A stretch of DNA of 64,000 nucleotides from Plantago ovata (GCA_028274465.1 CM051458.1:34732692-34796691), one strand, 5' to 3'. Counted from the stretch's first letter, positions 1-11,746 are shown. Notes: generated by a model from the letters alone, not told the origin. Numbers and translations: made by a program.

Positions 1-210
1 GCCAAGGAGCCTAGATCTACAAACAAGAACAAACATGCACTTAGAAAATATCACGTGATTCGTGAGATTATTGATAGATGAGAAGTTAGTATAGAACGCG
101 TCTCTACCACGGACAACATGGCAGATCCTTTCACCAAAGCCTTAGCCGTGGAGGTTCATTTAAGACACTATGCTAATTTAGGGATTAAGCATAAAGGTGC
201 ATGGCTCTAG
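1..210 (+). pseudogene. Ty1/copia A-1 pol, C-terminal RNase H tail
   Basis: This is the last 70 codons of a copia polyprotein, cut by the left window edge. Read from base 1, the frame gives the region after the RNase H core, with KYHVIREIIDR, a stop, then TTDNMADPFTKAL, ending KHKGAWL and TAG at 208-210. The block ADPFTKAL close to the end is standard for plant copia RNase H. One in-frame TGA (79-81) breaks it, so the copy is inactive. A polypurine tract and LTR follow at once, which makes this the 3' end of a plus-strand element whose body lies outside the window. Confidence 0.9.
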
Positions 211-213
211 TCC

Positions 214-223
214 AAGTGGGGGA
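214..223 (+). other. Polypurine tract of copia A-1
   Basis: A purine run (AAGTGGGGGA) sits between the pol stop and the LTR start TGATAG at 225. This is the usual plus-strand priming position in LTR retrotransposons. Confidence 0.8.
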
Positions 224-1227
224 TTGATAGTATGTATGTCCTAGAGACAACATTTATTAAGGGCAAATGTACTATTACACAGTCAACGTAATATATTATA
301 TGTTTGTTCATCCATGTTTATGTTTGCCTACGTATTTATATATTACACAAGGCATACATCATGTTATATCTTTATCTGGTTGGTCTGTATAGATATCAAA
401 CATGTCCCTATTGGATAGATGACTGATCACATAATTAGTGGGAACTATGTGAATTATCATCTATCCCAAATTCTCCCTAGTCGAAGCTCATCGCAGATGT
501 AGGGGTCTGGATAAGGCAATGGAGACTAGTATGCGTGGAGGTTATACCTGTTAGAGCAAGTGTGAGTCAATCCCAAGACCACGGAACGGATCGTTAGACG
601 AATCCATGATGTTCCATAACTGCGCATAGTTTTTCGAAGAGGATTTCGATCAATGGAAGTACCCACCGGATACTCCCATCGATGTATACTCTACAAAAAG
701 GTGCATATGGGAACCGGAGTTGTCGAAGTGATGCCATTCGTCCTCTGACTCTCAGGACTTTATCATCACATTTGTTGCCCCATGTCTTTGGTTGGAATCT
801 AATGCCCGCTCTGAATAAGCAGCTGGCTACGGCCCTTCTGGGATCATGGCTATATTAAAAATGTGGTTGATAAGTGTTCTTGTGAGGATTCATCTCTCAT
901 GTGTAGTATTGGAGAGAACCTCTCAAGTCATTCATAGTTGTGTTGGTAAATCGCTAGCCAACGTATGGATATATTTATGAATGGTCAAAAGATATATCAC
1001 ATTAACCAAGAAACTCACTGAAGACACCGTGAGTGTATTATTGGGATAGACACGTCATCGATCCTAGATACATTCGAGTTAGTCAGATAAAAGGACCTTA
1101 CCATCGCCGCATTGAGTGCAACAGGCTTCAACAACGATAGGTAGCTTTGAGAAATCTCTCAAACGTCCTCATGTATTAATATTGCAAATGGGGCCGTCTA
1201 GGAATCCCATGACGCCTAGTATTGTTA

Positions 1228-1232
1228 CTAGC
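1228..1232. repeat. Target-site duplication of B-1, left copy (CTAGC)
   Basis: CTAGC precedes the LTR terminus TGATGAAC. The same five bases follow the right terminus at 7,322-7,326. The uninterrupted relative near 19,900 has a single copy. Confidence 0.9.
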
Positions 1233-2090
1233 TGATGAACGCGGACTTGTCGGGCTCCGAGTTCAAGCAAATAAATTTGTATTTAGCCAAAGGCAATCCA
1301 CAACTACAACGAAAACCGTAGTGTAGCAGTAGAATGACTCGAGTGTCGTTCTCTCAGGACTATAACTAGCTTTATCTATTTAACAAGAGAATATAAAACA
1401 ATAGACAGATAGCAATAGGGGATTTCTAGCAGATAATGGAGATTGGTGATAGTATGGTCCTTCTTAACATAATGGGTCGATAATCATGCATAAATTCCTC
1501 GGTCTTGCATAGAGATCTTTGAATCAATCTAGTGTCCTGTTGCAAGTATTAAGCACTACGAAGATAATTTGGTCTGACTAGTCAATCACGATTGTCCTAA
1601 TGTGTTCCGTAATTATTCAACATTACGAAGATAATTGGTCTGATGGTCGACTAGTGTCCAATTGTGCATAACAATCAATACAACATACGAGAATTTTGGT
1701 TACAACTGATCAACGAAATAAAGCAATGACACGGAGTATAATGCGCGATATAGCCATTAGCATGATTATCTTCCCTTCGCAAAGAATTCACATACTACCA
1801 CCAACGATAAGTTTAGCTACTCATAATAGGCATGCAATCAACAGAAGTCATAGAAGAAAACATGTTGAAAGAATATAAAATAAGTAGAATAAAACTGTAA
1901 GATACAAAGTTACCGAAGGTTGTCAATCTCCGGATGATTGCGGTCCTACGAGCTCCAAACTGCTATGAAAAAGTATCCCCTAAGCTACAGAACTCCCAGG
2001 ACAGGCCCCGGGAAGTTCCTACCTAAAACTATAGAGAGAGGTGAGAAAGTAGGTCTGGAAAGATATGATTTTCGGAGAAAACCTGAGCGC

Positions 2091-2098
2091 TATATATA
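2091..2098 (-). promoter_or_regulatory. TATA box in B-1 3' LTR
   Basis: TATATATA lies about 17 bases downstream (minus strand) of the GGGGCG...CGCCCC palindrome. The same pair of signals occurs in the right LTR (6,907-6,914) and in the solo LTR at 55,737-55,746. Confidence 0.5.
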
Positions 2099-2114
2099 GG
2101 CCCCGAAAAAACAC

Positions 2115-2129
2115 GGGGCGGTTCGCCCC
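2115..2129. repeat. GC-rich palindrome in LTR promoter
   Basis: GGGGCGGTTCGCCCC has a 6-bp perfect stem and a 3-base loop. Related palindromes with different arm sequence occur at the matching place in every family B LTR in the window. Confidence 0.7.
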
Positions 2130-2485
2130 CGGGTAATTCTCGCGGAATTCCGCGTTTTCGACGCGTTTTTGGATTTCTTCACCTTTTCGGACTCGGTTTC
2201 TGACTTCTAGTAGCCTTCTAACCTCCAGATTCGGCCCCTAGACTTCAAATCCTATCTGGAAACCTTCAGATACTCCAAATAGGCTTCTGGAACACCAATT
2301 CCTTGTCAACTTCAATATAATTGCCCGGAAATTCCCGATTTTCAACCAAAACCTGTAAAATAAAATCTAAAGGGAAACATGACACTATTCTAATAAAATG
2401 TACTAAAATATAGCTAAATTAACATAGAAGATAGCTAAAATAGGTGAAAAAGACTCGAATGAAAGTGTAAAATACACATTCATCA

Positions 2486-2497
2486 AACTCCCCAAAC
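2486..2497 (-). other. Polypurine tract of B-1
   Basis: On the minus strand GTTTGGGGAGTT abuts the LTR start TGATGAATG. This is the typical Athila-type plus-strand primer and shows that the element reads right to left. Confidence 0.75.
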
Positions 2498-3087
2498 CGA
2501 ACCTTTGCTTGTCCTCAAGCAACTAAGCTAGACTCTAATACAAAAAACATGCAAGACACAAAATGGAGTCTCATGCCAAATAAAATGAACTAATCTACTG
2601 AATCTATCAAATAACATATGAACAAAAACCATATAAATCAAAGCATGAATATAGGTTGAAGAATACCTCGATTGACTTATACACATCCACATAAACACTT
2701 ATGTCAAGACAAGATAGTCTCTCGTAACATTCTCTACCTGGACCTAGTCAGTGACGACGTAATGAAGCATGCTAAGATACGAATGGTTGCCCCGTGCCTA
2801 TGAAACTGAGGACTTACTGTTGTTCCACCATGTTAAGACTTTTCCTCAAAAGAGGTCGAACCAGTACTGGCTCTCATCAAACGAAGGAGGGTTCCCTATA
2901 AAAGATAACACTCCCCTATTTTACCCATCTCTCAAGTAAAGTCTTAAGCTATTCACCACTTCCTGAATGGCAGGACGAGGGTGGTCTAGAACAGATGACA
3001 CTCAAGACAAAAAATAGAAAAACACGATTACGAACATTACAGAAATGGAAAAGACTCAACACTTTGCTAAACTGCTATTTGGCTTTC

Positions 3088-3222
3088 TTTTTTTGGACCC
3101 TTCTTTGCTTTTTTGGGGTATTTCCTTTTTTTTCTTTTTTTTTGTGTTTCCAGATTCTTTTTTTTTTTTCTTTTTTTTTCTGGAAATTTTATTCTTTTTT
3201 TTTTCGATTTTTTTTTCTAGCC
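3088..3222. repeat. T-rich low-complexity tract
   Basis: Runs of T up to ten long are broken by single C, G or A. Reading frames through it give poly-Phe (plus) or poly-Lys (minus) and are not credible genes. Confidence 0.85.
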
Positions 3223-4059
3223 AGCAGTAGCATAAAAAAGAGAGAAACAAAAAGACTCACACGACTTCCCCAAACCTATTCGAAAGAATAGGTTGGAGTA
3301 CAAAATTTACGGAAAAGGAAAATAAACTCACGATACGAAAATGAAAAACAGAAACAAGTCTATTGATGGTGTAACCCCCTCCCCAAACCTATTCGGAAGA
3401 ATAGGTTATAAACAAAGGATCACACAATCTCACACTACCTCCTTCCTAGGCATTTAGCAATCTCAAGCATGGTGAAGACTTGTTGCCTCTTAGGTACATA
3501 ATTACTCGGGAAAACAACCATAAGACCCTAACATGCATCATCCTATTATAAAGGCCTTCGTGAACCGCAGTAGAGAAAACACCACTAAGTGATGTCGAGA
3601 ATACCTAGCTCAACTAAGTGCAATACATAATGTGACAAGCCAAGCGAGAAAAACCTCAAACAAATTCATAGAGATGAAGCATACGATTAATGGCATAGTT
3701 GGTTGATCTACCCAATAAAAAAGTTCAAAAAATTCGGCAATAAACTCCATATAAAACATGCAAGACTATCCTAGGATGAATGTAGTGAATGCAACCTAAA
3801 AAATCTAAGAAAGCAGTAAACGTGCAAATGCAAATGCAGACGGATAAAACATGCGAGGTACTATACTCATCCTACCAATACCAAGCTCCAAACTAACAAC
3901 ATCAGATCACTTAAATCCTATCCCCCCTCATGAAATTAATGCTAGTCCCTAGCAGTAAGAAAATGAGGAATTAAGATGTGATACTAGATGTTACCCCATG
4001 GTTTGGCCTCGGTCGGCTGAGTATGCTGCTTGTGATTTATTGGGCCTGCTCTGGGAGCC

Positions 4060-4867
4060 TCATATATGATCATCGGGACTTGTGGTAGCGGCAGTAGTTT
4101 TATCATTAGATCGGATAGGACCAATTAAACCATCTGTATCATCATTGTCCCTATTGTCTTCATTGTCACTACTGTCACGCACATCGTCACTGGTAGAGTT
4201 GCGGTGTCGAAGGGAATTTTCAAGATTGGCTGCCTCTGTTATGTAATCTTCTACCCGGTATCTCTCCAATAGCTTGTGAACTGTCGAAGGGGAAAGGCAA
4301 GTGGTATCAGGTCCTCCCCCTCCAGCGTTTTACACCCCAAGGAGGTTACAGCAAGCTGCTCGGGTATTCAGAGGTTGTCTTCCATGTTTTCCAATGTCGA
4401 CCACATTCTCTACAGTTGATGCTCCCAATATCAATGTTATGCTCCTTTTAGAGGCAGGCAAGGGGCGCCCCAACGAGGGACTGTGTACCCATGTCATTAC
4501 GTTTTGGAACCAAGCTAGCGCTTCGGAACCTTCTAGCAACTGCGAACTCAAGATTGAATCCATCGCGGCGAGAATGTCCCGGTGCCTTCCAGTTCACACG
4601 AACTTTGCAGTCCTTGTGATGGAGTGCTGACGTAATAGTGGTTTCTGTCCCTTCGGTGGTGCATGAATAGGCATAGGAGTCCTTACTCCGGGTGCACTCT
4701 AGCTCCTCCTCTTGGATAATCCACGACGTTGTTGCAAAACCCCTTGGCTCGAACGCACATCTAACGAGATCACCTTCCTTGACATGGTTCTTCACAGCAA
4801 TCATACGGGAAAGCTCCTTTCCCTTGGTATGGTTCCTGCAAACAGCAGTTAGTACCTCGTATAACAC
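4060..4867 (-). CDS. Unrecognised ORFs in B-1 internal region
   Basis: Two minus-strand open frames (139 codons at 4,448-4,867; 69 codons at 4,060-4,269) lie in the post-pol region. The first contains KNHVKEGDLVRCAFEP and WKAPGH, which loosely resembles a small beta-barrel or chromo-like fold but matches nothing I know. The second is acidic (NEDNRDNDDTDG). An overlapping plus-strand frame exists at 4,301-4,630. They may be remnants of an env-like or captured ORF, or chance frames. Confidence 0.25.
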
Positions 4868-5607
4868 AAAACTGACTCAAGCATATGCTAGTGCAAGAAT
4901 GAAATAATCAAGTGATAAAATCAACAATCGAGCTCCCCTAACCGTAATGTCTAGCCTAGCTTCTACATCATGCAACATACCAACGTAACTACTACATGCA
5001 GTACATCACATCATGCTCTTACTAAACACCCAAATTCCTTGATAACAAGGCTCAACTCATACCATAGTAGCGACATATCTAATCATCATAAATCCTCATA
5101 CTCAACAATTAAGCATTCTATCGTCAAATCTACCAACATTACGTCAATAAACACAATCATATGCAAGAAATCAAAGATAAAGACATATTGCAGAACAAGA
5201 TATATCATTTAGCAGCAGAATACCCAAATCAACAATTCAAGCAAAATTGAGCATGCAATTGATAGTAAATAACATGCCTAATCACACAAACAACACACCC
5301 AGTGCATTAAATAAGAAAAATTGAAGCTCAAATTAGAAAACCCCCAAATTCGAAAATTAGGGCTCTAAGGATGATACCTCAGATCTGTAAATATAACGCA
5401 TAAGGATGAAATCTGATCGGATAGGATGATAGATCATGTAATAGGCTTCGAATTAAGCTAAAGAACATTCAATTTGGTCAAGAAATGAAGAAGTTATGAA
5501 GATTTAAAGATGAAATCGCGTTTTTCGGGTTTTTTGGGAGGATGAATGAAGAAGAATGAAGAAAATGAGGTTTTGGGGAAGAAATCCGCGATTTTGAAGT
5601 TCTGGGA

Positions 5608-5667
5608 CCGTGGGGCGGTTCGCCCCCCACGTGGGGCGGTTCGCCCCGTGCTCCCCGAAGCGGGGAG
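5608..5667. repeat. Cluster of three GC-rich hairpins
   Basis: Two copies of GGGGCGGTTCGCCCC (starting about 5,612 and 5,633) are followed by CTCCCCGAAGCGGGGAG at 5,651-5,667. All three are perfect inverted repeats with 3-5 base loops. The first two have the same sequence as the palindromes in the LTRs of this element. Confidence 0.75.
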
Positions 5668-5909
5668 ACGGTTTCCGACGTCAGAAAATGCGGTTTAATC
5701 CCCGAAATCATTTTTTTCAAAAAACCACTCGAAAAATCTCACTCAAACAAAAGCACATACGACACACATATGAACAAATTCGCATACGAGAAGCAAATAG
5801 TTCAAGAATGAATGCATGCAGAAAAGCAGTAAAGAAAGCGATAAAAATTCCGGGTTGCCTCCAGGATAGCGTCATTGTTTAAAGTCTTTGACTCGACTCC
5901 TGTCTGCGC

Positions 5910-6116
5910 CTATCTCTTCTTTTTGCGGGTACTAGGCTTCCCCTTCATTGATCTCCTCTCCATGCCACGAACCTGTGAATAAGAAAGAATATAGGCTGCA
6001 AGACCATAGTAGTGAGTAGTAATATCAGGCGGTTCTGGTGGATCTGGTATGGCTTGCAATACGTGTCGCTTGCCATCCACTTCGATGGTGCAAGTTCTTT
6101 GGTAGATGTTCATCAC
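5910..6116 (-). pseudogene. Short ORF after the B-1 5' LTR, possible pol tail
   Basis: This 68-codon frame ends in a basic stretch (KGKPSTRKKKR) and is followed on the minus strand by the GGCAACCCGG block near 5,855. In Athila-like elements that block, from memory, follows the pol stop. The frame could therefore be the extreme end of pol, but it shows no catalytic motif. Confidence 0.3.
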
Positions 6117-6127
6117 GGAGCGTAGCT

Positions 6128-7321
6128 GAAAACCGTAGTGTAGCAGTAGAATGACTCAGTGTCGTTCTCTCAGGACTATAACTAGCTTTATCTATTTAAC
6201 AAGAGAATATAAAATAGCAGACAGATAGCAATAGAGGGTTTCTAGCAGATAATGGAGATTGGTGATAGTATGGTCCTTCTTAACATAATGGGTCGATAAT
6301 CATGCATAAATTCATCGGTCTTGCATAGAGATCTTTGAATCAATCTAGTGTCCTGTTGCAAGTATTAAGCACTACGAAGATAATTTGGTCTGACTAGTCA
6401 ATCACGATTGTCCTAATGTGTTCCGTAATTATTCAACACTACGAAGATAATTGGTCTGATGGTCGACTAGTGTCCAATTGTGCATAACAATCAATACAAC
6501 ATACGAGAATTTTGGTTACAACTAATCAACGAAATAAAGCAATGACACGGAGTATAATGCGCGATATAGCCATTAGCATGATTATCTTCCCTTCGCTAAG
6601 AATTCACATACTACCACCAACGATAAGTTTAGCTACTCATAATAGGCATGCAATCAACAGAAGTCATAGAAGAAAACATGTTGAAAGAATATAAAATAAG
6701 TAGAATAAAACTGTAAGATACAAAGTTACCGAAGGTTGTCAATCTCCGGATGATTGCGGTCCTACGAGCTCCAAACTGCTATGAAAAAGTATCCCCTAAG
6801 CTACAGAACTCCCAGGACAGGCCCCGGGAAGTTCCTACCTAAAACTATAGAGAGAGGTGAGAAAGTAGGTTTGGAAAGATATGATTTTCGGAGAAAAACT
6901 GAGCACTATATATAGGCCCCGAAAAACCACGGGGCGGTTCGCCCCAGCGTGCGGCGGTTCGCCCCCGGGTAATTCTCGTTGAATTCCGCGTTTTCGACGC
7001 GTTTTTGGATTTCTTCACCTTTTCGGACTCGGTTTCTGACTTCTAGTAGCCTTCTAACCTCCAGATTCGGCCCCTAGACTTCAAATCCTATCCGGAAACC
7101 TTCAGATACTCCAAATAGGCTTCTGGAACACCAATTCCTTGTCAACTTCAATATAATTGCCCGGAAATCCCCGATTTTCAACCAAAACCTGTAAAATAAA
7201 ATCTAAAGGGAAACGTGACACTATTCTAATAAAATGTACTAAAATATAGCTAAATTAACATAGAAGATAGCTAAAATAGGTGAAAAAGACTCGAATGAAA
7301 GTGTAAAATACACATTCATCA
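6128..7321 (-). repeat. B-1 5' LTR, U5 end missing
   Basis: This copy matches the left LTR but lacks its last 78 bases (the equivalent of 1,233-1,310), so the LTR terminus and primer binding site are gone. It joins post-pol sequence at 6,127/6,128. It carries two palindrome units (6,931-6,945 and 6,953-6,963) and a TATA box at 6,907-6,914. Target copy CTAGC follows at 7,322. Confidence 0.88.
6931..6963. repeat. Two palindromes in B-1 5' LTR
   Basis: GGGGCGGTTCGCCCC is followed by a second unit with core GGCGGTTCGCC. The left LTR has one unit, so one was gained or lost after insertion. Confidence 0.7.
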
Positions 7322-7326
7322 CTAGC
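7322..7326. repeat. Target-site duplication of B-1, right copy (CTAGC)
   Basis: It is identical to 1,228-1,232 and is followed by the continuation of the A-1 LTR (TTAATACACTGAGGCCCTA). Confidence 0.9.
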
Positions 7327-8333
7327 TTAATACACTGAGGCCCTATGGGTCACATTATGTGGTGATTCAGCTTATCCCCATGACTATAGGATTGGGATTA
7401 TAATTAATTAAGATTAATTATAATTAGTTATGCAATAATTAATATTATAAGAATATTAATTTAATTAATTGTATTTATGAAAATACAATTAAAATTATAT
7501 TTTAGAGAAATATAATTGAGGTGGGAATTAAAAGGATATATTAATATTGATTATTATAAGCACATGGGCATAATCTAATAAGAATTAGAATTTTCATAGA
7601 CTTGCATGTGGGTCCCAAAAGTGGGACCCACATATACCCTCCATGGCGTTGGCCGTGAGTGTAGTGGGAGGGAGGAGTCTCTCCTTCCTCCAATCAAACT
7701 TAAGGGACAAAGTTTTCCGAATTGAGTTATGACTTAATTAGGGAATGAACCTGAACATAAAGGTTTACTTGTGCAATAAGAATTAGAGTTCTTATTCTTT
7801 TTAAGAGTTTAATAGAATGTTCTTTAGGCTTCTATTGACTACTACGTAAGTAGATGGTTAGAGAGCTTTTTCAATACACATTCTCATTCACTCTTCTATT
7901 CTCTCAAGAGAAAATAAAAAGCTTTCCCCTCTCTCCTACCTCGCCGCCGCCGCCCCTCCCTGTCCTCTGGTCAACTGATTTTGATTCGAAAATATCCTAG
8001 CATTCTCTCGATAAGTTGTTCATCCGTGGATACTAAGGTTGAGGTTCACATAAGCTGGAAACTAATCTTTATTGTTTTGCAGATTATCAAGAAGGCGAAT
8101 TAGATATCTTCGACTTCAACGAAGGAGAAGATACAGCTGATTATTATGAGGATCTTATCGATTGGAATCCATCTATCGATTCTGTTTTAATTCTTGCTTT
8201 CGGAGTGTTATAAGTCTTCTAACTAATGTGATTCATACACGTTATATGCATGATGAATTAGTATGCATGTTAAGAAAATTTTGAAATTTCGCTGCACCAC
8301 CCTAGGGGTAATTCTGACCATATTTTTCTTACA

Positions 8334-10228
8334 ATGCAAGGGACATCCCACGTGCACATATGAGAATAGGAAGGGCTTCCTTCTAGTCCATAATTCATGT
8401 GGATGTTTCTCAGCTGATTTAGTTGGAACACGGTTCAGAATATAGATTAGGATAATAGTACATAACCCACATGGGTTATTTGGAAGAGATTAGAATACAA
8501 TCATGGATCTAACAATATCTAACAATGTTCTGTTTCTCATTTCGAATACACCATTACTGGTGAAGTCCATTGTGATTGTATTCTATTTCCTTTAAGTAAT
8601 CGATAAACTTAAGCATTCGCTTATTCGATCTAATCGATACGTGGCAACTTCCTTTGCCAATACTTTTCTCGACTCATTGCTCTAAGGATAATGAAGTAAG
8701 AATAACCAAGACGATCTTGATTTGGAAGGGGTACACACACGCGGTATGTAAACAAGCTTTATTAGCGTGCGCCAACTGCGCCCACCCTTCCTTACGAGGG
8801 GCTTGCTCGTTATTTTACCTCTTTCACAGGATTGGCACGTTCCATATGATTCAAAATCAAATGGTATGTACTCTAACTTCTGAAGTCTTGCAATCCTTGA
8901 TTTCATTGACATGACTCAGTCTACAATGCGAGAGGTAAGTCGGATTACTCCAATTACTTAAATTGTTTGTCTGTTTTCTACATGAAGTAAAGTTTGTCTA
9001 ACAAACAGCTTGTTGTCGATCAGCCCATATACATTGTTATAAATGTAGTATTTCTGACATAATAATAATTACTAAGTTCAAAACTAAAGCCAGCGAGCAG
9101 ATCTAAACATTGGAATTGTTTACTTCAACAAGCTGTATCCAATCATTGGAAACATTCACTTCAATTACAAACAAATCTTAGCCAGATGCACCATGCATCA
9201 AAGTTTTCGCTTGCCTAATCATTTAGGTAGTATCTCTTCCAGTAGACTTTCTGTAAAGGCTCTCATCCTTCTGCAACAGTCCATTTATCTTGTGAACTCC
9301 ACCTTTGACTTAAGACGAGTAGGCTTCAATCTACTTTAGTCTCTTTGCCTTTCCCTTGCTTTTTCCTTTGGCTCCCTTGCTTTTTCAGGTTCGAGCTAGG
9401 ATGTGATCGAATCACTATGACCAATTTTCTTCCACGAGGAAGGTATTGGCCATATGTCTTAAGCAGGTTCTGAGGTTCTACCAATGTAGCTTCTTTGGAA
9501 CTCATTTTGTAGTTCACTGTGAACTAGGAAATAACTGAAGGATGAAAGTTACGGAGATATCGTCTTCCATTTTATTTCTAACAACAACATATTTTTCAAA
9601 GATTCCAATCAATTTGAGAACATGCTCTAACATGTTACCTCCTTCATTTGAGCTTGTGTTTGAATGTCCCTTTGATCAAATCAAATTAGACATTTCTTTG
9701 CATTAGTCTTAAATAAAGACTCCAGATGTTTCACATGTCATACAACACATTTCGTGTTGCCTTTCAAGCTCATTTTTCATTGTCGCCAATTCGATACATT
9801 GCACGGACTTTGCATCATCCTCATGTTTATCATTCTTAGCTAGGCTCAACCATTAGCTTTAGTAGGCTTTGCAGGAGGTGTGGCTATTTCTGTGTCCAAC
9901 ACATACTCAATCATTTTGTACCTCAGCACCAAACGTATGTTACGGGACCAATCCAGTAAGTTTGGTTCGGTGAACAGTTGATTCTCTAAGAAGCTTGAGC
10001 GAGATATTAGCCATATATGTATACTAGAGGAAAAATAATATAAACGAAACAATAAACCAACCATTGAAATAAAATTTCTAATCACCAATCAACTAACTAA
10101 ATAACAAGGACATTTATCTATTTAGCTCCCACTATTTTCTACACATGTATTGCCCCATACACAACCTCCGAGTAATTGTCAAACAGTTACATTAGTGGCC
10201 AAGATCCACATCACTACTATATTTACAG
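8334..10228 (-). pseudogene. Decayed copia gag-pol, minus strand (A-minus)
   Basis: On the minus strand this carries the same domain order as the right-edge copia A-2, heavily mutated. Near 10,050-9,846 lies the gag start (TEPNLLDWSRNIRLVLRYK, compare GPNFLDWIRNIRLVLRYK in A-2). Near 9,420-9,326 is a basic tail like that before the zinc knuckle. At 8,912-8,682 is the GAG-pre-integrase domain with PFDFESYGTCQSC. At 8,560-8,334 is integrase C-terminal sequence (NRTLLDIVRSMI, SPSYSH). The zinc knuckle and integrase core are missing. The copy is cut at 8,333 by the A-1 LTR and continues upstream at 18,711. Confidence 0.78.
10224..10228. repeat. Target-site duplication of C-1, left (TACAG)
   Basis: TACAG precedes the LTR start at 10,229; TCCAG follows the other end at 18,711-18,715. 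Four of five bases match. Confidence 0.65.
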
Positions 10229-11746
10229 TGTTAGGAAACTTGTAAATTTTGATGAGCAATTAACCATGCTAAATTAAGGAAAGTTTAGTAACTAGTACTC
10301 TTAAGGTCCATAGGAATTTAGAATTTTAAGGACATTGTAAAAGAGGAACGTTTGCTGAAGACTTAGTGTAGGTACTAGTTAGGTGCTTTAGTTTTGCTGA
10401 TGATGTACTTTTCTTTTAAGAACGAACTATTGAAGCACTAGAACCGTTCAGAAACTTGAAAACTTCGAAGACTGAAGACTAAGGAAGATTTCTGAAGATG
10501 GTATCTACAAAGGCACATGTTGCTCAGAAAGTGGAAATCTCAGCAACAGCTTGCATAAGTGAAAATCTATATGACAGAGTAGGTTGTGCTTGCTGAAACT
10601 AAGACTGACCGCTTGCTGAAATACATATCTGACCTTCTTGTTGAAAGTACTTGCATTTGCGCTCCAACGTTCATATTTGGATTTCATTCAAATGAACATT
10701 AAATGCAAAAGTAAGCATGCGAAGAACATGAAGACTAGAAGACAAATGAAGGACGCTGCTGAAAGTACAAAAGCAAGATAGTGACATCTTAAGGAACAAA
10801 GCCTTAGAATTTGAAATTCAAACGGCTCCCTGATTCACTATAAATAGAGGTCATCCGACAAAGAGTAGAAGTGTGTCAACAACATGATCAAACTCTCACT
10901 TGTGCTTAAACACTCATCTTCCTCACTCTTTACTGCCTACTGATCCGTTCCAAGACTTAAAGCTTGAAACAAAAGCTACTTGTGAAGAAGTAGAACATTC
11001 ACGGCTAAGAAATTAGTTAAGTGTTCTTTCTTTCGAACGAGAACAAGTCTTGACACCAGAAACAACTTAACTTGTTTACTGCAAAGTATTCAAAGTTTTG
11101 TTTCTTAGATTACTTGTTATAGCTGAATAAGTTATACTCAAGTCATCTCATCCCAAACCTCTCTAACTGATAAACACCCTTTTTCAGGCGTGAAATTCAG
11201 GGGGAATTAATCAAGCATAGTGTTGCTAATTATAAATTCCAAGTTTGGTGGAGAACAAGGTTTCGTTCTCTAGTTAGGTTGGAAACGAAGCAAGTATGCT
11301 TTGGTTTCTGAAAAATCCCTCTAGATAGGTGTTGTAAGGAACCTCAAACTTATCTTAGTGGATTCAGTCCTAGAAAGGACAAAGTGGATTAGTTGAGAGA
11401 TTACGCCACTCTCAGATACCACTATAAAAAGTGTTTGTGTGATTTACTTTACTGCATTTAGTTTTCAGCAAGCTTATCTATTTGTACACAGTCACTCTGC
11501 TCACTTGTTGAAACTAGCACTTACTGAAAAACACTTATTGTATAAAGACTTCCGCACTCTGTTTTTAAGTACCAGTAAAACTCGTTACTAAAAAGTAACT
11601 AGTACTTCCTGAGAAAGTAAAGTATCAGCAAACTCATTATTGAAAAGTAATAAGCCCTTGCGGAGAAAGTTTTTAAACGACGAAAGTTTGAAAAGACTAT
11701 TCACCCCTCCCCTCTAGTCTTTCTTGTTGTTTAAAGGGACCAACAA
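10229..11746 (+). repeat. C-1 5' LTR
   Basis: It runs 1,518 bp from TGTTAGGAAACTTG to GGGACCAACA. A TATA box (CTATAAATAG) lies at 10,839-10,848. Relatives are at 40,481-42,043 and 49,649-51,158 (both minus), each with the TATA box at the matching place. The bases after the end (AGTGGTAACC) keep only the first four of the usual TGGTATCAGAGC primer site. Confidence 0.88.
10839..10848 (+). promoter_or_regulatory. TATA box of C-1 5' LTR
   Basis: CTATAAATAG is conserved as CTATTTATAG (minus copies) at 41,441-41,450 and 50,555-50,564. Confidence 0.65.

Larger units (their letters stand above)
1233..2485 (-). repeat. B-1 3' LTR (complete)
   Basis: The 1,253-bp LTR is in minus orientation, from TGATGAATG at 2,485 to GTTCATCA at 1,233. 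A minus-strand TATA box lies at 2,091-2,098 and a GC-rich palindrome just upstream at 2,115-2,129. It matches the right LTR with only scattered differences by eye. The one clear indel is that the right copy carries two palindrome units and this copy one. Confidence 0.9.
2498..6127 (-). other. B-1 internal region without gag-pol
   Basis: These 3.6 kb lack recognisable retrotransposon domains. On the minus strand they hold, in order, a short ORF (6,116-5,910), a GGCAACCCGG block near 5,855, a GC-rich hairpin cluster (5,667-5,608), AT-rich sequence with stops, two unrecognised ORFs (4,867-4,448 and 4,269-4,060) and a T-rich tract. The placement fits the region between integrase and polypurine tract of an Athila element, where some copies carry an env-like ORF. 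I see no signal peptide or membrane segment to support an envelope. Confidence 0.6.
1233..7321 (-). mobile_element. B-1: Athila-like Ty3/gypsy deletion derivative
   Basis: This 6.1-kb minus-strand element is bounded by TGATGAA...TTCATCA termini and a CTAGC duplication. It has two near-identical LTRs (1,233-2,485 and 6,128-7,321) and a 3.6-kb internal region. A purine tract adjoins the left LTR, which fixes the orientation. No gag, protease, reverse transcriptase or integrase is visible. The internal region begins with the GGCAACCCGG block that I recall as following pol in Athila/Tat elements, so gag-pol appears deleted. The family assignment rests on the related copy B-2, whose LTR is followed by a tRNA-Asp primer site and an Athila-type gag. 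Confidence 0.85.
225..8333 (+). mobile_element. Copia A-1 3' LTR, split by element B-1
   Basis: The LTR starts TGATAG at 225 and ends TTCTTACA at 8,333. It is interrupted by B-1 (1,233-7,321); without it and one target duplication it is about 2.0 kb. The 225-1,232 part matches, in reverse, 19,860-20,905. The last 450 bases match 56,845-57,280, where the same end is followed by a primer binding site. In the reverse copy near 19,900 the sequence runs on without the B-1 insertion, which confirms the empty site. The flank after 8,333 is integrase-like coding sequence of another copia on the opposite strand, so A-1 probably inserted there. Confidence 0.87.

Noticed and set aside
1696..1878. 60-codon ORF, repeated at 6,512-6,694
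   Set aside because: It occurs twice only because it lies in the two B-1 LTRs; it reads against the element's direction and has no recognisable domain.
2995..3291. 98-codon ORF rich in Phe
   Set aside because: It is an artefact of the T-rich tract; the minus frame is poly-Lys.
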